Below, piece after piece: positions 46,101 to 55,950 of a DNA stretch of 64,000 nucleotides. The position numbers and the translations under genes were made by a program. Below the pieces are notes generated by a model. It was not told where the DNA came from and ran no database searches. It was given only the letters and a program-made list of their open reading frames with translations. This stretch comes from Opisthorchis felineus (Eukaryota; Platyhelminthes; Trematoda; Opisthorchiida; Opisthorchiidae), in the NCBI GenBank assembly GCA_004794785.1, contig SJOL01009574.1, forward strand, positions 1,754,141 to 1,818,140. Direction: 5' to 3'. The number at the start of each line of letters is the position of its first letter. The stretch's first letter is position 1.

Positions 46101-47225
46101 AGAATAGTTGCGTCAGCGGATCAGTAATTTACTTACACCAGTCTCCAATAAAACCAACTAGGTGGTCAAAATTTGAAAACAAATTAGAACCTCGCATATT
46201 AGACAGACTATTTTCTTGCAAGCTACCATTTTCATGCAGTGAACTGTATGCAAATCGGGACAACCGTGCATAAAGTATCATTTGTGTAGTCCTTGTGTAC
46301 GTTTCTAATTGAACCTGGAGACCGATACCTTTTCTGTTTCGTAATATGTATTTTTGTTTTGCCCTATCAAAAACAAACTAACCAACAACACATATCCAAT
46401 TGCACGTTCTTACTGCGGACACACCCGAATTTCTCCTTGCAGAAGACATGCTCTTGTCTACAAAATTGTGCTTTCACCAGGTACATTTTCTGAAAAGCTC
46501 ATTAAATTTGACGCATTTTCAACAAATTATCAACGCTTCATGTGACAGTTGTCAACTAAACAAATAAGGTATATTTTCCAATATTTACTCTTTCCTCAAA
46601 TGTTGTTGAGCATTTTGAGTTCACCTCTCAGATCATTTGATAATGCTACTTAGGGACTGCTAGCAAAATGGCTTACGATGGGCCAAATTTCTCCAGGTTG
46701 ATGAATCTCCAGGTTTTGGTCTACATACATACTGAACATTTCCGTCAACGAGTATATTAAGGAACCGCTGTTTTACAACAGACAGTGTTATAAGAAGGGC
46801 ACAATCAATGGATGGATCATTGGATCAACGGAACATCGCTGGTGCGCACATACCGTTTATTTTTTGGAGTATTTCAATCTCAATTTCGATTCTTTTCACC
46901 TGTCCTTATCAGGTGTGGCGGAAATTCTTTTGAGCAAAATTAAACCACCCTCTGACTCTTATGGTTATTCACCTAGCAACACCCTCTTGACTTGGTGTGA
47001 ATTTTGGGTAAGCTCACTTTTCCTACATCGTTTTTTGTACAGGATCCCACTGGAAATCGATATTATTCGGTCGGATACGCAGCACAGCCTCACAAGCTAG
47101 CATGTGAAACTTATTAGCATTTTTTTGGTGACAAACCACTGGGAATATTCTACCTTTGAGGTTCTAAAACTATCTCGGAAGACCAAAATCCTAATGAAGC
47201 ACAGTAGTTAGTGCATCAAAGGTCA
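43137..47225. other. Mostly unassigned; one open minus frame at 45.0-45.2 kb
   Basis: Nothing recognisable except the open stretch described separately. Plus-strand frames of 60-100 codons (43,688-43,999; 46,091-46,273; 46,864-47,100) lack domains. Confidence 0.4.
44946..45165 (-). pseudogene. Open minus-strand stretch of unknown origin
   Basis: From about 45,165 to the TAG near 44,947 one minus-strand frame stays open for about 70 codons with a protein-like composition. It contains LLTHESKTRDKSL, FSHDLKIVHDDPILRAEVNG and RLARRTLYGRP. After the stop the same frame continues with KEEEGWSVDKALSDYS. There is no recognised family and no start codon near its beginning. It resembles a decayed coding segment more than random sequence, perhaps from a mobile element. 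Confidence 0.3.
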
Positions 47226-47226
47226 T

Positions 47227-47538
47227 AATCGAGAGATTCAGCTGGGTTGCAGGTGAGTCTGCCGTCAAAAACAAATTGGTTTGCAAATGAGTGTATTTCG
47301 CTGATTTAGCGCGATTTGAGTTCAAGTAGAAAATATAGTCGACGTAAACTCAAGGACTGCGCCCATTCCTATCAGTCCCAAGAAGAACGAAACCGGTCGT
47401 GGGCTGTCGAAGAGATTTCAGCAACCTTATGAATAGTGCATTACGTCTATACAATATATCACGACATCTCGAATATGGTACCAGCTAAAACATAAAACGG
47501 CCTGGTGCAGCACATTCAGTTGCTTAAAAGCAACATAA
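47227..47538 (+). mobile_element. Hammerhead repeat family P, complete unit
   Basis: This unit runs from CGAGAGATTCAGCTGGGTT (47,230-47,248) through AGGTGAGTCTGCCG, TTGGTTTGCAAATGAGTGTA, TTTAGCGCGATTTGAGTTCAA, the hammerhead (47,361-47,404) and TTTCAGCAACCTTATGAATA to a GGCCTGGTGCAGCACATTCA end. The next unit then starts. The same AGGTGAGTCT word recurs at 47,251 and 47,561, giving a period of 310 bases. The tandem arrangement is that of metazoan retrozymes and of Penelope terminal repeats. No protein is encoded. Confidence 0.8.
47361..47404 (+). ncRNA. Small type I hammerhead ribozyme relic (family P, copy 3)
   Basis: Stem I (GCCCAU with GUGGGC), the CCCAAGAAG stem-loop II region, GAAA (47,389-47,392), the minimal stem III CCGG, and the cleavage triplet GUC (47,396-47,398) are all kept. 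The first core strand reads CUAUCA instead of CUGAUGA (one base lost and one changed), so this copy is probably inactive. Stem III reduced to one or two pairs is characteristic of the small hammerheads of Penelope-like elements, which may need to act as dimers. Confidence 0.7.
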
Positions 47539-47620
47539 ACGAGAGACCCAGCTAGGTTCCAGGTGAGTCTCTTGTTAAAATGGTACGCATATGAGTGCAC
47601 TTCGCCAAAGATCAATCTCG
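47539..47620 (+). mobile_element. Hammerhead repeat family P, truncated second tandem unit
   Basis: Repeats the start of the preceding unit (AGGTGAGTCT at 47,561-47,570, then a GGTACGCATATGAGTGCACT block) and loses similarity shortly after CTTCGCC near 47,610. The start of the unit is palindromic: AACGAGAGAC at 47,528-47,537 pairs with GTCTCTTGTT at 47,567-47,576. Confidence 0.7.
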
Positions 47621-48904
47621 ATATGTTCGCCCGCACATCATAATGCGTCTTCTCAACTGCAGTTGTTAAAATTGGGCCAAATATGAAGATTTTTCACGTC
47701 ACTCAATTCCGGCAAACTTCATCCAGCACTACTAAGCGAAGCTACTTTTTTATCCACTGTTTTGGACTTTGGGCAGTTGGGTTTGTCAACCAAACTCCAT
47801 TTTCTTTGCGGATTAAGGATGTAAAAGCTCTGATGACTGTTTCAAATGCTGACGACCACGCAAAATCGCTATTGTCTAGTTGGCAGCTTATGTAACGCAA
47901 CAGAGGCCAGGTGTTTATACTGTTTACCGCATAACACATCCATCTAGGTAGCTGGTGCTGAGCTTCATGTCATCGGAAATATGCCTCTGCAAATTTCTTA
48001 CAGATATCACCCAAAAAGAACCTTCTTGAGATCCTTATACAAGTACATCAGAGCTACCCCAAAACAGATCAACCATGCGAATCAATGGACAAAATCTAGA
48101 CATGCATAGGTATAATCGATTATGAAGAGACATGAGGTATGTGAGTAGTATTTATATAGCAGTAGTTTAGATATGTAAGATGATTCGCCGTGTTTTGGCA
48201 TTTTAGGCCGTGTAAAACATCTAAAATGGCAAGTAGAAACCTGGACTAATACAAAAAAGATGGACTGTAAACTCTCTCAGTTTGATCACGACCAATTCTA
48301 CCAACTGAGCAAATTTATTCTAAGGAATGAAAGTCCGAAAAAGATAAACACAGCCTCGGTGTTTGCATTGATTTTTGTCGTTTGCTTGCTTGAAAAAATC
48401 TATGTATCGAGGTATACGACTAATTAAATGCTATGCTTCTCAAATGTTTCATCACTTACTTTCGACATGTTTGCCTATATCAACTGGAAAGCAGGTTATT
48501 GTTTCTAGCATAAGTGAACTTAGTTCTATTTAGGATTCATTACTAGTGAAGGGAAAGAGGCCATTCGCTATGAGGTTATTTATTAGCAACCATGAACAAA
48601 GCGGTTACAAAAACTTTAGATACAAAAGTAAACATCTCATCATCACAGAAGTTTTGAAAAATGAACACGACCAAGTGTCCTCTTGGACTTTTATGGACCT
48701 TCTTCGTATACTAAACTATCATGAAAGAACACTAGAAAGCAGTTTCACAATTTCCATAGTAATCTCCACCTTCCGTGAGATCAGGGGTTGGAGCCTTGGC
48801 ACTGGACAATGTACTACGTGTATGCTCCATCAGTAGTATACTCCTCCGCATGCTTTATTCAGCACAGTGTTCGAGGATCGCAGTATGGTTATCTTACAGG
48901 ACAC

Positions 48905-49055
48905 GGTAAGTCTACCTGAGCACCCTCGAAAACAGCAAAGTCAGCAGTTGATTAAGCGTGCTCAGCAAGCTTATGGGTAGTGGGTTTTCTCAATTGCGCT
49001 ATCTCGAATATCGTGCTACCTGGAACATAAAACAACTTTGATGCAGTAAATTAAA
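48905..49055 (+). mobile_element. Hammerhead repeat family P, decayed 3' part
   Basis: A block from CTTATGGGTAGTG through ATCTCGAATATCGTGCTACC to GGAACATAAAACAACTTTGA matches the tail of the 47.2 kb unit (ATCTCGAATATGGTACCAGC and onward). Just upstream, CCTGAGCACCCTCGAAAAC at 48,915-48,933 sits where the hammerhead should be and could be its remnant, but it is too decayed to count. Confidence 0.5.
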
Positions 49056-49695
49056 TTTAAGAGTATCTTGGAAGGGACTAACTGGAATTCTAAATATCCA
49101 GAAATTAACAAATCACATTCAAATAAACAAGTGCAAAATATGAGCTGCAGTGTTACCACTGGAAACTAACATCTCATTCCTTGGCCCGGAAACAGTATTC
49201 CTGTGGGATAAAATCGGATGCAAATAGAAGACAGTGACCTGTGGAAAAAATATCGCTTCCTTCTGCTAAGCTTTCTATTAGATATTGTTGTTTATAAACC
49301 CATCTATTTTCTTATCCATTGGGTTATCAATAGCCTCTTAATGCTGAGGCGGTGTTCCCCGACGCACGTGCCCATAGGTTTTTTCATCCCTTCACTTGTT
49401 TACCTGCCTCTTACCCAATTGTTGGTCCCGGTCTGTTCAGTGAGCTTTTTCTCTGTTTGTACCATCCATCTGCATCTTTCTTTTAGGCTAACTGCTTGCC
49501 CGATAGAGAAATTACAACTGCATTGTTAGCTGTTACAAATTCTCTGAATCGATTACCGGATATCGTCTTTGTGTTCATATCGTATCACCCGTATCCTAAC
49601 AGGCGTCAGATATCTCGGAAACACTTGCTTATTACTATACTTTCTTACGGGTATCTAGTAGATAGACCAACCAGAAGCTATCCAAACGAAACGAC
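49056..49695. other. Unassigned spacer
   Basis: A 103-codon plus frame at 49,218-49,529 is rich in hydrophobic residues (two stretches of about 20). It has no recognisable family and may be fortuitous in T-rich DNA. Confidence 0.35.
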
Positions 49696-49699
49696 AGCT

Positions 49700-50075
49700 G
49701 ACAAACCTTGGGCGTCACGAAGAGACTGGACCTTACCGTGGTGTGGCGGTTTGCGCACCTCAGCGACCCATTGAGCTATACTGGGGGGTGTCCCGTGACA
49801 CTCGCAGAGTCTCTCATACCAGGTTGGTCAATGGGTAGAGGTCTGACGAACACAGTCTCCTGGCCCTCCGGGTTGGGGGTTGGAACATGTGTGGCGACGT
49901 GTTCCGTAAAATTGGTAATGTACTTGTATTTCCAGTCCAACACCACTGCCTTGCGGTTAGGCTTTTGAGCCAAAGGCTTTGGTTGATGACCCTAATCGTC
50001 CTTCTGTCTAGGTGTGGGCGCCCTGACAGTATCCCAGCCCTCGCACAACCATGGCATGATGATGATGATGATGAG
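49700..50075 (+). mobile_element. SINE-like repeat family R, copy 2 with GAT tail
   Basis: The plus strand ends in GCATGATGATGATGATGATGAG (50,053-50,074), a tail of the same GAT type as the RTE elements of this window. Weak pol III boxes are visible on the plus strand: TGGTCAATGG at 49,825-49,834 and GGTTGGAACAT at 49,878-49,888. On the opposite strand TATAGCTCAATGGGTCG (about 49,780-49,764) also looks like an A box. The orientation of any tRNA-like head is therefore unsettled, although the tail argues for plus. Matches copy 1 (1,920-1,580, minus). Confidence 0.6.
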
Positions 50076-50079
50076 ACCT

Positions 50080-51210
50080 TGGGGCGTATGCTATTGCTAG
50101 CCGGGTTGTTTGGTAACTCCGACATGCCCCTCGTAGTACTCCATTGAGCACATAGAGTTCCGGAAACTAGGGAAATAGCATTTCAACCAGTGGACTTTCC
50201 TAATAGAATTGAAAATGCCTTACTCGGCTCATTATATTTGTCCCCCCAGGATATCTTGAGAGACGTTAATCGAAGGTAGCGCAAGATCTGTCACAATTTT
50301 AAAATATTTCCGTCATCCACAGGAAACCTTTTCCAACAAATTTTATAATAGCTCATGAAATTTTCAGGGTTTGTGAGATTTTTTAAAATAAACAGCAATG
50401 TGATAAGCTTAAGTAACCACATTGTAGTAGCAGTTGTCACTTACTGCACAAAAGCTAAAAACTTACATTCAATCATGAAAAGCAATCAAACTTTTGTGAA
50501 CGACTTGGCCTTGTCTATGGAGCGCACCACTTACAAAATCCGAACGTTTGTTATCTATGCTAAGACCTGCTAGATCAAATTTACTATGTCAACCACTTAT
50601 GGATTGCAACGATTTAAATTTGTTTATCAGAATATTCTTCAGAAATTTCTTGTTATCATATAAAGAGTGAAAAGTGACACTTACTGGAGACAATTAAATC
50701 TTCTGTAAAATGATGAAGGCGGTTTATGGAATTTGCCTTTGATGCATCGACTCATATATTCTTTGGGAAGCTGACGTTTCGTTAAAAACAGTTAAAAATT
50801 GTTTTGGACGTATTCCGATCGCAGAAATGAAAACAGCAAAAATGGAATTATTTTACTGTCATTTTTTAATAATCCTTCAGTAGCAGAAAAATAATAGTTT
50901 TAGCATAGATCTTGTGTAAAATAAATGGTAACACTCTGTCGTTAGAGTTGATCAAGAGCCAAGCCGTGTTTTCGCTCGCAGCAGTTGCTGATGTCTAATC
51001 CAAAGATGCCACTGAATTTCGAAGTAATAGTTGAGCTCAGCGAAATGCACTAACACAAGAATCGCAAAAGTCCCGCACAATTTGCGCTGTTGTTTCTTTC
51101 TAATCGTTTAGCTTGGCTGACATTTGAGAATTCAGCACCAAAGAGTTTGTTTGCTTGCTTTTTATGATGACGACCGTTTTGTCAGCTTAGCGAGTTTACA
51201 AACTTTCGCT
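50080..51210. other. Unassigned spacer
   Basis: AT-rich DNA with no recognised element. The final part (51,165-51,215) might be a highly diverged continuation of the RTE coding region. Confidence 0.35.
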
Positions 51211-51214
51211 GATG

Positions 51215-53285
51215 ACTCGTAGTATAGTAGTCCGGAGAAATATCGGATTATCAGACGTCAAGTAAAGGCGAGCGTGCAAGCCGGCCGTGAAGTGTGGTGG
51301 ACACAGAAAGCCAATAATGCCCGAAGATTATTTCAGTTGATCCGTGTGAACGGTCCCCGGAAACCGCCTGCGAGCGAAACCATCAAGGATCGGAATGGAG
51401 TGACCATCTCGAATAAAGAAGAACGCCTCGACCGGTGGGCCGAATACTTCGAACAACAAATGTCATGGCCACCAGCTCGCACTCATCTGAATCCCACAGG
51501 TGACGTACAACCCTGGACGGTGAACATGGAACCGCCTACGGCATCGGAGGTTTATGACTGCATATGTTCTATCAAGCGCCACCGAGCCTCTGGTCCGGAT
51601 GACCTCCCACCCGCATTGTTCAAAGATGGGGGTGACGTCCTCAGTCAGCGCTTGTCTGATCTGTTTGCGTGCATTTGGGAAAATGAGACTGTTCCAGGGA
51701 AATGGGGAGAGTCGGTGATAGTGCCCATTTTCAAAAAAGGGGCTCGTAGTGAGTGTGGCAACCACAGAGGGATCAGCTTGACCCCGGTCGTAACGAGACT
51801 GTTGGCGTCACTCGTGCTTCGTCGCCTTACGGTGGCTCGTGAAACACTGACTCGAGAGCAGCAAGCGGGATTCCGGCCTGGTAGGAGTTGCGTTGACCAA
51901 ATCTTCACACTCCGTCAGGTGCTAGAACAACGCCATACGTATAAGCGACCCACGATTCTAGTATTCCTGGATTTCCAAGGCGCATTCGACTCGGTTGACC
52001 GGTCTGTTCTTCTTGACACGCTTGCCCACCAAGGAATACCCCGGAAGTTTGCGAACATAATAAGCTCTTTGTATTCTCGGACTTCCGGACGTGTGAGAGT
52101 ATACGGCGAGCTCTCCAAAAGCTTCCGTACACAAAGCGGTGTCCGTCAGGGATGCCCACTCTCTCCTTTCCTATTTAATTTCGTGATCGATGAGATAATG
52201 ATACGAACGCTGGAAGGTCTCCAAAACCCCGGTGTTCAGATAGCCTGCGACGAAAACCTTGTCGATCTAGAATACGCAGACGACATCGTTCTCATCTTCG
52301 AAGAGGAGGAGAAGGCGCAGGTGTTTTTAGATGAACTGACCAAAGTCATCCCGTTCTTTGGTATGCACTTTGCACCCACACATTTTAAGGTCATGCTCCT
52401 GGACTTGCCACTTACAATCCAGGGCGAGGCACTGGAAATTGTGGAGCGTTTTGCGTATCTTGGAAGTTATATTAGTTCTGATTGTAGTGTGACAGACGAG
52501 GTCAATGCACGAATCTGCAAGGCTCGGGTCGCGTTTGCTAATTTGAGACACCTATGGCCTCAAAGCGGTGTATCCCTGAACCTCAAGGGACGTGTGTATC
52601 AAGCTACAGTACGGGATGTTTTGTTGTATGGCTGTGAGACTTGGCTTGTTTGAGCAGCGGAACTTAGACTTCTTCAGGTGTTCGACACTCGTTGTCTCAG
52701 AACCACAGCTCGTGAAGGTTGGTGTCGGCGTATCCGTAACCAGGCAATTCGAAAACGAGTTTTCGGTTGTGCAATGAGTACTTCCATTGAAGAATGTGTC
52801 CAACACCAGAAGCTACGTTGTTTGGGACATGTGTTTCATATGCCGAACCGTAGTTTGCCGCGGAGAGTGCTGTTTTCCATGCGCAACTCAGATTGGCGGA
52901 AGCAGAGAGGTGGCCAACCTTTGACCTAGCAGAGGGGTATGAAAGAGATTACGAAGCGCTTGGGTGTTGTCGGTGCTACTCGCATTCCAGGAAGAGGACC
53001 GCGTGATCCCCATTGGGCCTGGTTGGAGGCGCCGCAAAATATGGCTGCTACTCGATGTCAGTGGCGTTCTTGTTGTCAGTTTCTATCCAGATTGCCTGGA
53101 TGAGTGTCTAGAGATGTAGGCACCTCGGAATGATTGTAGTAAGCTAGCACTAAGTCCCTTCCCCGTCCACCTTTATTTTTTTCTTCACAATACGGCTTTC
53201 AAATAAATCATGGTTGTACAGCGGCAAAGCATCGGTGTTGAACATCGATGTAATGCTGTCGACGATGATGATGATGACTCCGTGG
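51215..53285 (+). mobile_element. RTE-type LINE, 5'-truncated, reverse transcriptase nearly intact
   Basis: The best-preserved element of the window. It starts within the linker before the reverse transcriptase (RIIRRQVK at 51,244 onward), so the endonuclease is missing. It then carries the whole reverse transcriptase and C-terminal domain and a 3' UTR (53,104-53,250), and ends in a GATGATGATGATGA tail near 53,263-53,277. Copies in the same family are at 1-1020, 19.46-19.83 kb and 21.97-22.91 kb, all on the minus strand. RTE elements move by nicking DNA and copying their RNA at the nick. They often mobilise SINEs that share their 3' end. Confidence 0.9.
51244..53103 (+). pseudogene. RTE reverse transcriptase ORF with two stop codons
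   Basis: One frame covers about 620 codons to the natural TGA at 53,101-53,103, broken only by TGA at 52,651-52,653 (CGA/Arg expected) and TAG at 52,927-52,929 (CAG/Gln expected). Landmarks in order: ASGPDDLPPALFK; GNHRGISLTPV; EQQAGFRPGRSCVDQIFTLR (palm and fingers); VFLDFQGAFDSVDR (first catalytic Asp); SGVRQGCPLSPFLFN; YADDIVLIF at 52,273 onward (catalytic YADD intact). After the first stop come CLRTTA, GWCRRIRNQAIRKRV and LRCLGHVFHMPN. Compared with the 22 kb copy it lacks five codons after MLLD (near 52,402). The linker WWTQKANNARRLF also seems short for the family. Without the endonuclease and with two nonsense codons it is not autonomous. Confidence 0.9.
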
Positions 53286-54250
53286 TTTTCAGAATATGCT
53301 TGCGTTCAACCTGGTAGAACTACCCAAACGGTTAACCATACCCAATTAGTAGTCGGCCCGGATTTGTACGTTCGTTACAACCGTTTGCACTGGCCACTCG
53401 TTACGCCCAACTGCACGGCAACACATTGTCGGCATCGCGTATGACGGTGAAGATTCTTGCGTAGCTAGAGCACCTGGCTCAGAGAAAAGACAAACTCTAT
53501 TGGTAATCAAAACGCACTCACAATATAGCATGCAATTAATGAAGTGAATATTGACGTGAATGTGAGACTCATGGTCGTTTAAGTGACAAGTTATCCTGTA
53601 GATTAATACTGAATCACCTCTGGTTGGTTGTGACTGACTTTAAGTGTGGAAAAGCTTGTCAAGCTTGTCGGCTTTCCGACACACGACAATGAGTTTGCAT
53701 TGAGCCATAAGAAGTTGAATACCCGATGTCACTTTTTCTACACAAAGCAGTTTTTTTTGCACCGGAAACCCTGATGCGATATTAATTTTGCTAAATCCTA
53801 GGAGAGTTGCCCTCGGTACCCTGCTTTATGCGTGCTCAGCACAAGGTTCTTGTGCTCAAAACTTTCATTCATTACGCCAGTTTCACCGAGCTTAAAACCG
53901 AACAGCCAAAAATGTTTCATTTTTTACACATGCAGGCAGAATTTTTCAGATGTCAGACACGCCAAAACCATGCAAGCGCACGTCAGACTCACCTTTTGTG
54001 ATGTATGAGAAACACACTAAATGATATGTTTTAGTTAACGATCGATTAGAAGACTGGAGGGTTACGTGTGAAATACTATCGACATAAGTGCACCTTAGTG
54101 AACGCATAGCAAACCAGACTGTATGATCATTTCTTAGTTTTTAAGCGAATAGGCAACTGCAACTTTTCCCGTATCAACTAAAACTAGTGCGAGGAAACTC
54201 GGGGAGCATTCTATCACAAACCCTGAAGCAGACTAAGTGGCAAAAATACC
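53286..54250. other. Unassigned spacer
   Basis: Short frames of 60-76 codons without domains. No shared repeat was noticed. Confidence 0.4.
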
Positions 54251-54705
54251 TGAGCATCTCTCTCACCGGAGCACCATTGTACCCAACGGTTCAGCCAAAA
54301 GATCAATCACTTCTCACGTAATGGACATCGGGCACGCAGTCAGTCCGAGCGAGCCGTTTCATGTCATTTACCGTGTGCCTAATAGAGTGCCAGTATCGAT
54401 CCAATGACGTCGCTCGACTGCAGCCAAGGCAGTCGCTATACCTCTGAGAAACCCGGTACAGTGCTGTCAAAAACGTTTCGTACCAATACTAACTCTGCCT
54501 TGGTCATGTGACACGAATCAACCAACTAAGTCACTCAACGGCCCTCTAGACTGTCTCACAGCATCCAATCAGGTGCGATGTGGGGTGCGCAGACAACCAA
54601 TAGTTCGTGCCTCAACTTTTTTTTCATTTCGCTAAGCTTTCTTTGCTGAGTGTTTCATTTTTCACTCTTATTTTACCATTAGATATCTACTGACCTGATG
54701 GTGTT
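54250..54705 (+). repeat. Dispersed repeat family E, copy 2
   Basis: Direct-orientation partner of 18,390-18,810, ending at a common CTGACCTGATG word (54,690-54,700). Here the pyrimidine-rich block near 54,618-54,670 is longer. No open frame is preserved, so any coding function was lost in both copies or never existed. Confidence 0.5.
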
Positions 54706-55427
54706 TTGGCGGAAAAGACGAAAACTGTAAACTACCAGTGTCAACTCACAAACATAGAAGCCTGAGTTTGCCACAACACTTTCTGGCTGAGAGTTTCTAA
54801 ATCGTAAAATAAACTGGATGGATATTTGCTGTTCTCTTATTAAATTACGTTGTATCCCATTGTTTCAAACAAGTTGTTAGAATTGATTGCTTTTTTAAAT
54901 ATTTCACAATTGCCATATTTTATCTTCATCAATGATGAACAGGCGCGGAAGTTAACCTGCCGAGGAAAACTGCCACATCATGATGGCTAGTTGAAGATTT
55001 TACTGCGTGCCAACTTTTGTGTACACAATGTCAGGCAGAAATAAAGCTCAGCATTAGAAATTCATAGTAATTCCAAAAAAAAACACTTTCACACTTGGTA
55101 TATTGATTCTTTGTTCCGCAGAAAAGTGGCCTAACAGAATATTCTATGGATTCATTCAGTATCGAGACTCACATTTATCTTTCCTCATATCCACGCATAC
55201 TAGATAAATCAGAGAGAAATTATCAATAATAATAGATAATTGTTCAGCTGTAGCTGACGATTAGTGACTATAGTTCGCGTGTGGTATTGATTAGTTACGT
55301 TCAAGTAGAAGTTTTCTGCTTCACTTCAGCTGCATATATTCGTCGTGGATTCGTGTACCCCTGATGACACTAACAATCTCTTTGGCAAGTCAAGTCTTTT
55401 GGGTGTACTGTTTCTGTGTTACGCTAA
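54706..55427. other. Unassigned spacer
   Basis: AT-rich DNA with no recognised gene or shared repeat. Confidence 0.4.
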
Positions 55428-55632
55428 AAAGGAAATAATAATCGTCCAGCGGTAACAACCTTCCGGTGTCTAGCTGCCATGCCACCCGGAGGAAGTAAGG
55501 CGACTGAGATACTGTCACGTTGCCTAAGCCCAGATGGGGGCAGTCGGGATGCACTGGTTGGGTTCGAACCACGGGCCTTCTGGTCAGTAAGTTCGCGCCT
55601 TAACCACCGAGCCATCTTGCTCCCTCCAGAGA
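55428..55632 (-). mobile_element. tRNA-derived SINE family T, copy 2
   Basis: Minus-strand partner of 19,922-20,130. The A box, TGGCTCGGTGG, lies at 55,614-55,604 and the B box, GGTTCGAACCC, at 55,570-55,560. The body block GGGTGGCATGGCAGCTAG matches GGGTGGTATGGTAGCTTG of copy 1. The end is the T-rich stretch near 55,440-55,428. The conserved promoter boxes and collinear body across two distant loci establish a SINE family and not a single tRNA pseudogene. Confidence 0.85.
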
Positions 55633-55814
55633 CATTACTGCAGCAGGATCCAAACCAGCCGAACTTTGAACTTTATTACATCAGCTAGCACCAGAATCAA
55701 CTGGAATTTCTTTCACACATTGGGTCAGCTAAAATAGTAAATGTTAATACTATAAGAATATTGTCAGATTGTTTGAAACAACACATCTAATTTTATAGAC
55801 GTCGCACACCATAA

Positions 55815-55905
55815 GCGAAGGACTCTGTTGGGTTTCTAGTAAAGAGCAAATTGGTGAGCCAGTGAGAGTATTTCGCCACCGTCAAATTCCATTCGAACCC
55901 GAGGC
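55815..55905 (+). mobile_element. Hammerhead repeat family P, probable decayed fragment
   Basis: TTGGGTTTCTAGTAAAGAGC, then a GAGTATTTCGCC word and a TTCGAACCCGAG word, follow the order of blocks in the family (GGGTTCCAGGTGAGTCTC, GAGTGTATTTCGC, TTGGGTTCAAGT). It breaks off before the ribozyme position. The match is weak. Confidence 0.4.
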
Positions 55906-55938
55906 TAGAAGACATATGGCAGTATATAATCAGTGCGA

Positions 55939-55950
55939 CGGGGGGGGGGT
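55939..55950. repeat. Poly-G run
   Basis: An uninterrupted run of about ten G, unusual in this AT-rich window. No other significance is visible. Confidence 0.9.

Noticed and set aside
49814..50125. 103-codon minus-strand protein with a Ser run
   Set aside because: The Ser run is the GAT microsatellite tail read in reverse, and the rest is the antisense of repeat family R.
51205..51240. Hammerhead ribozyme at CTGATGACTCGTAG...GAGAAA
   Set aside because: Core-like words are present, but the bases between them cannot form stem II next to the GAAA, and the region belongs to the start of the RTE copy.
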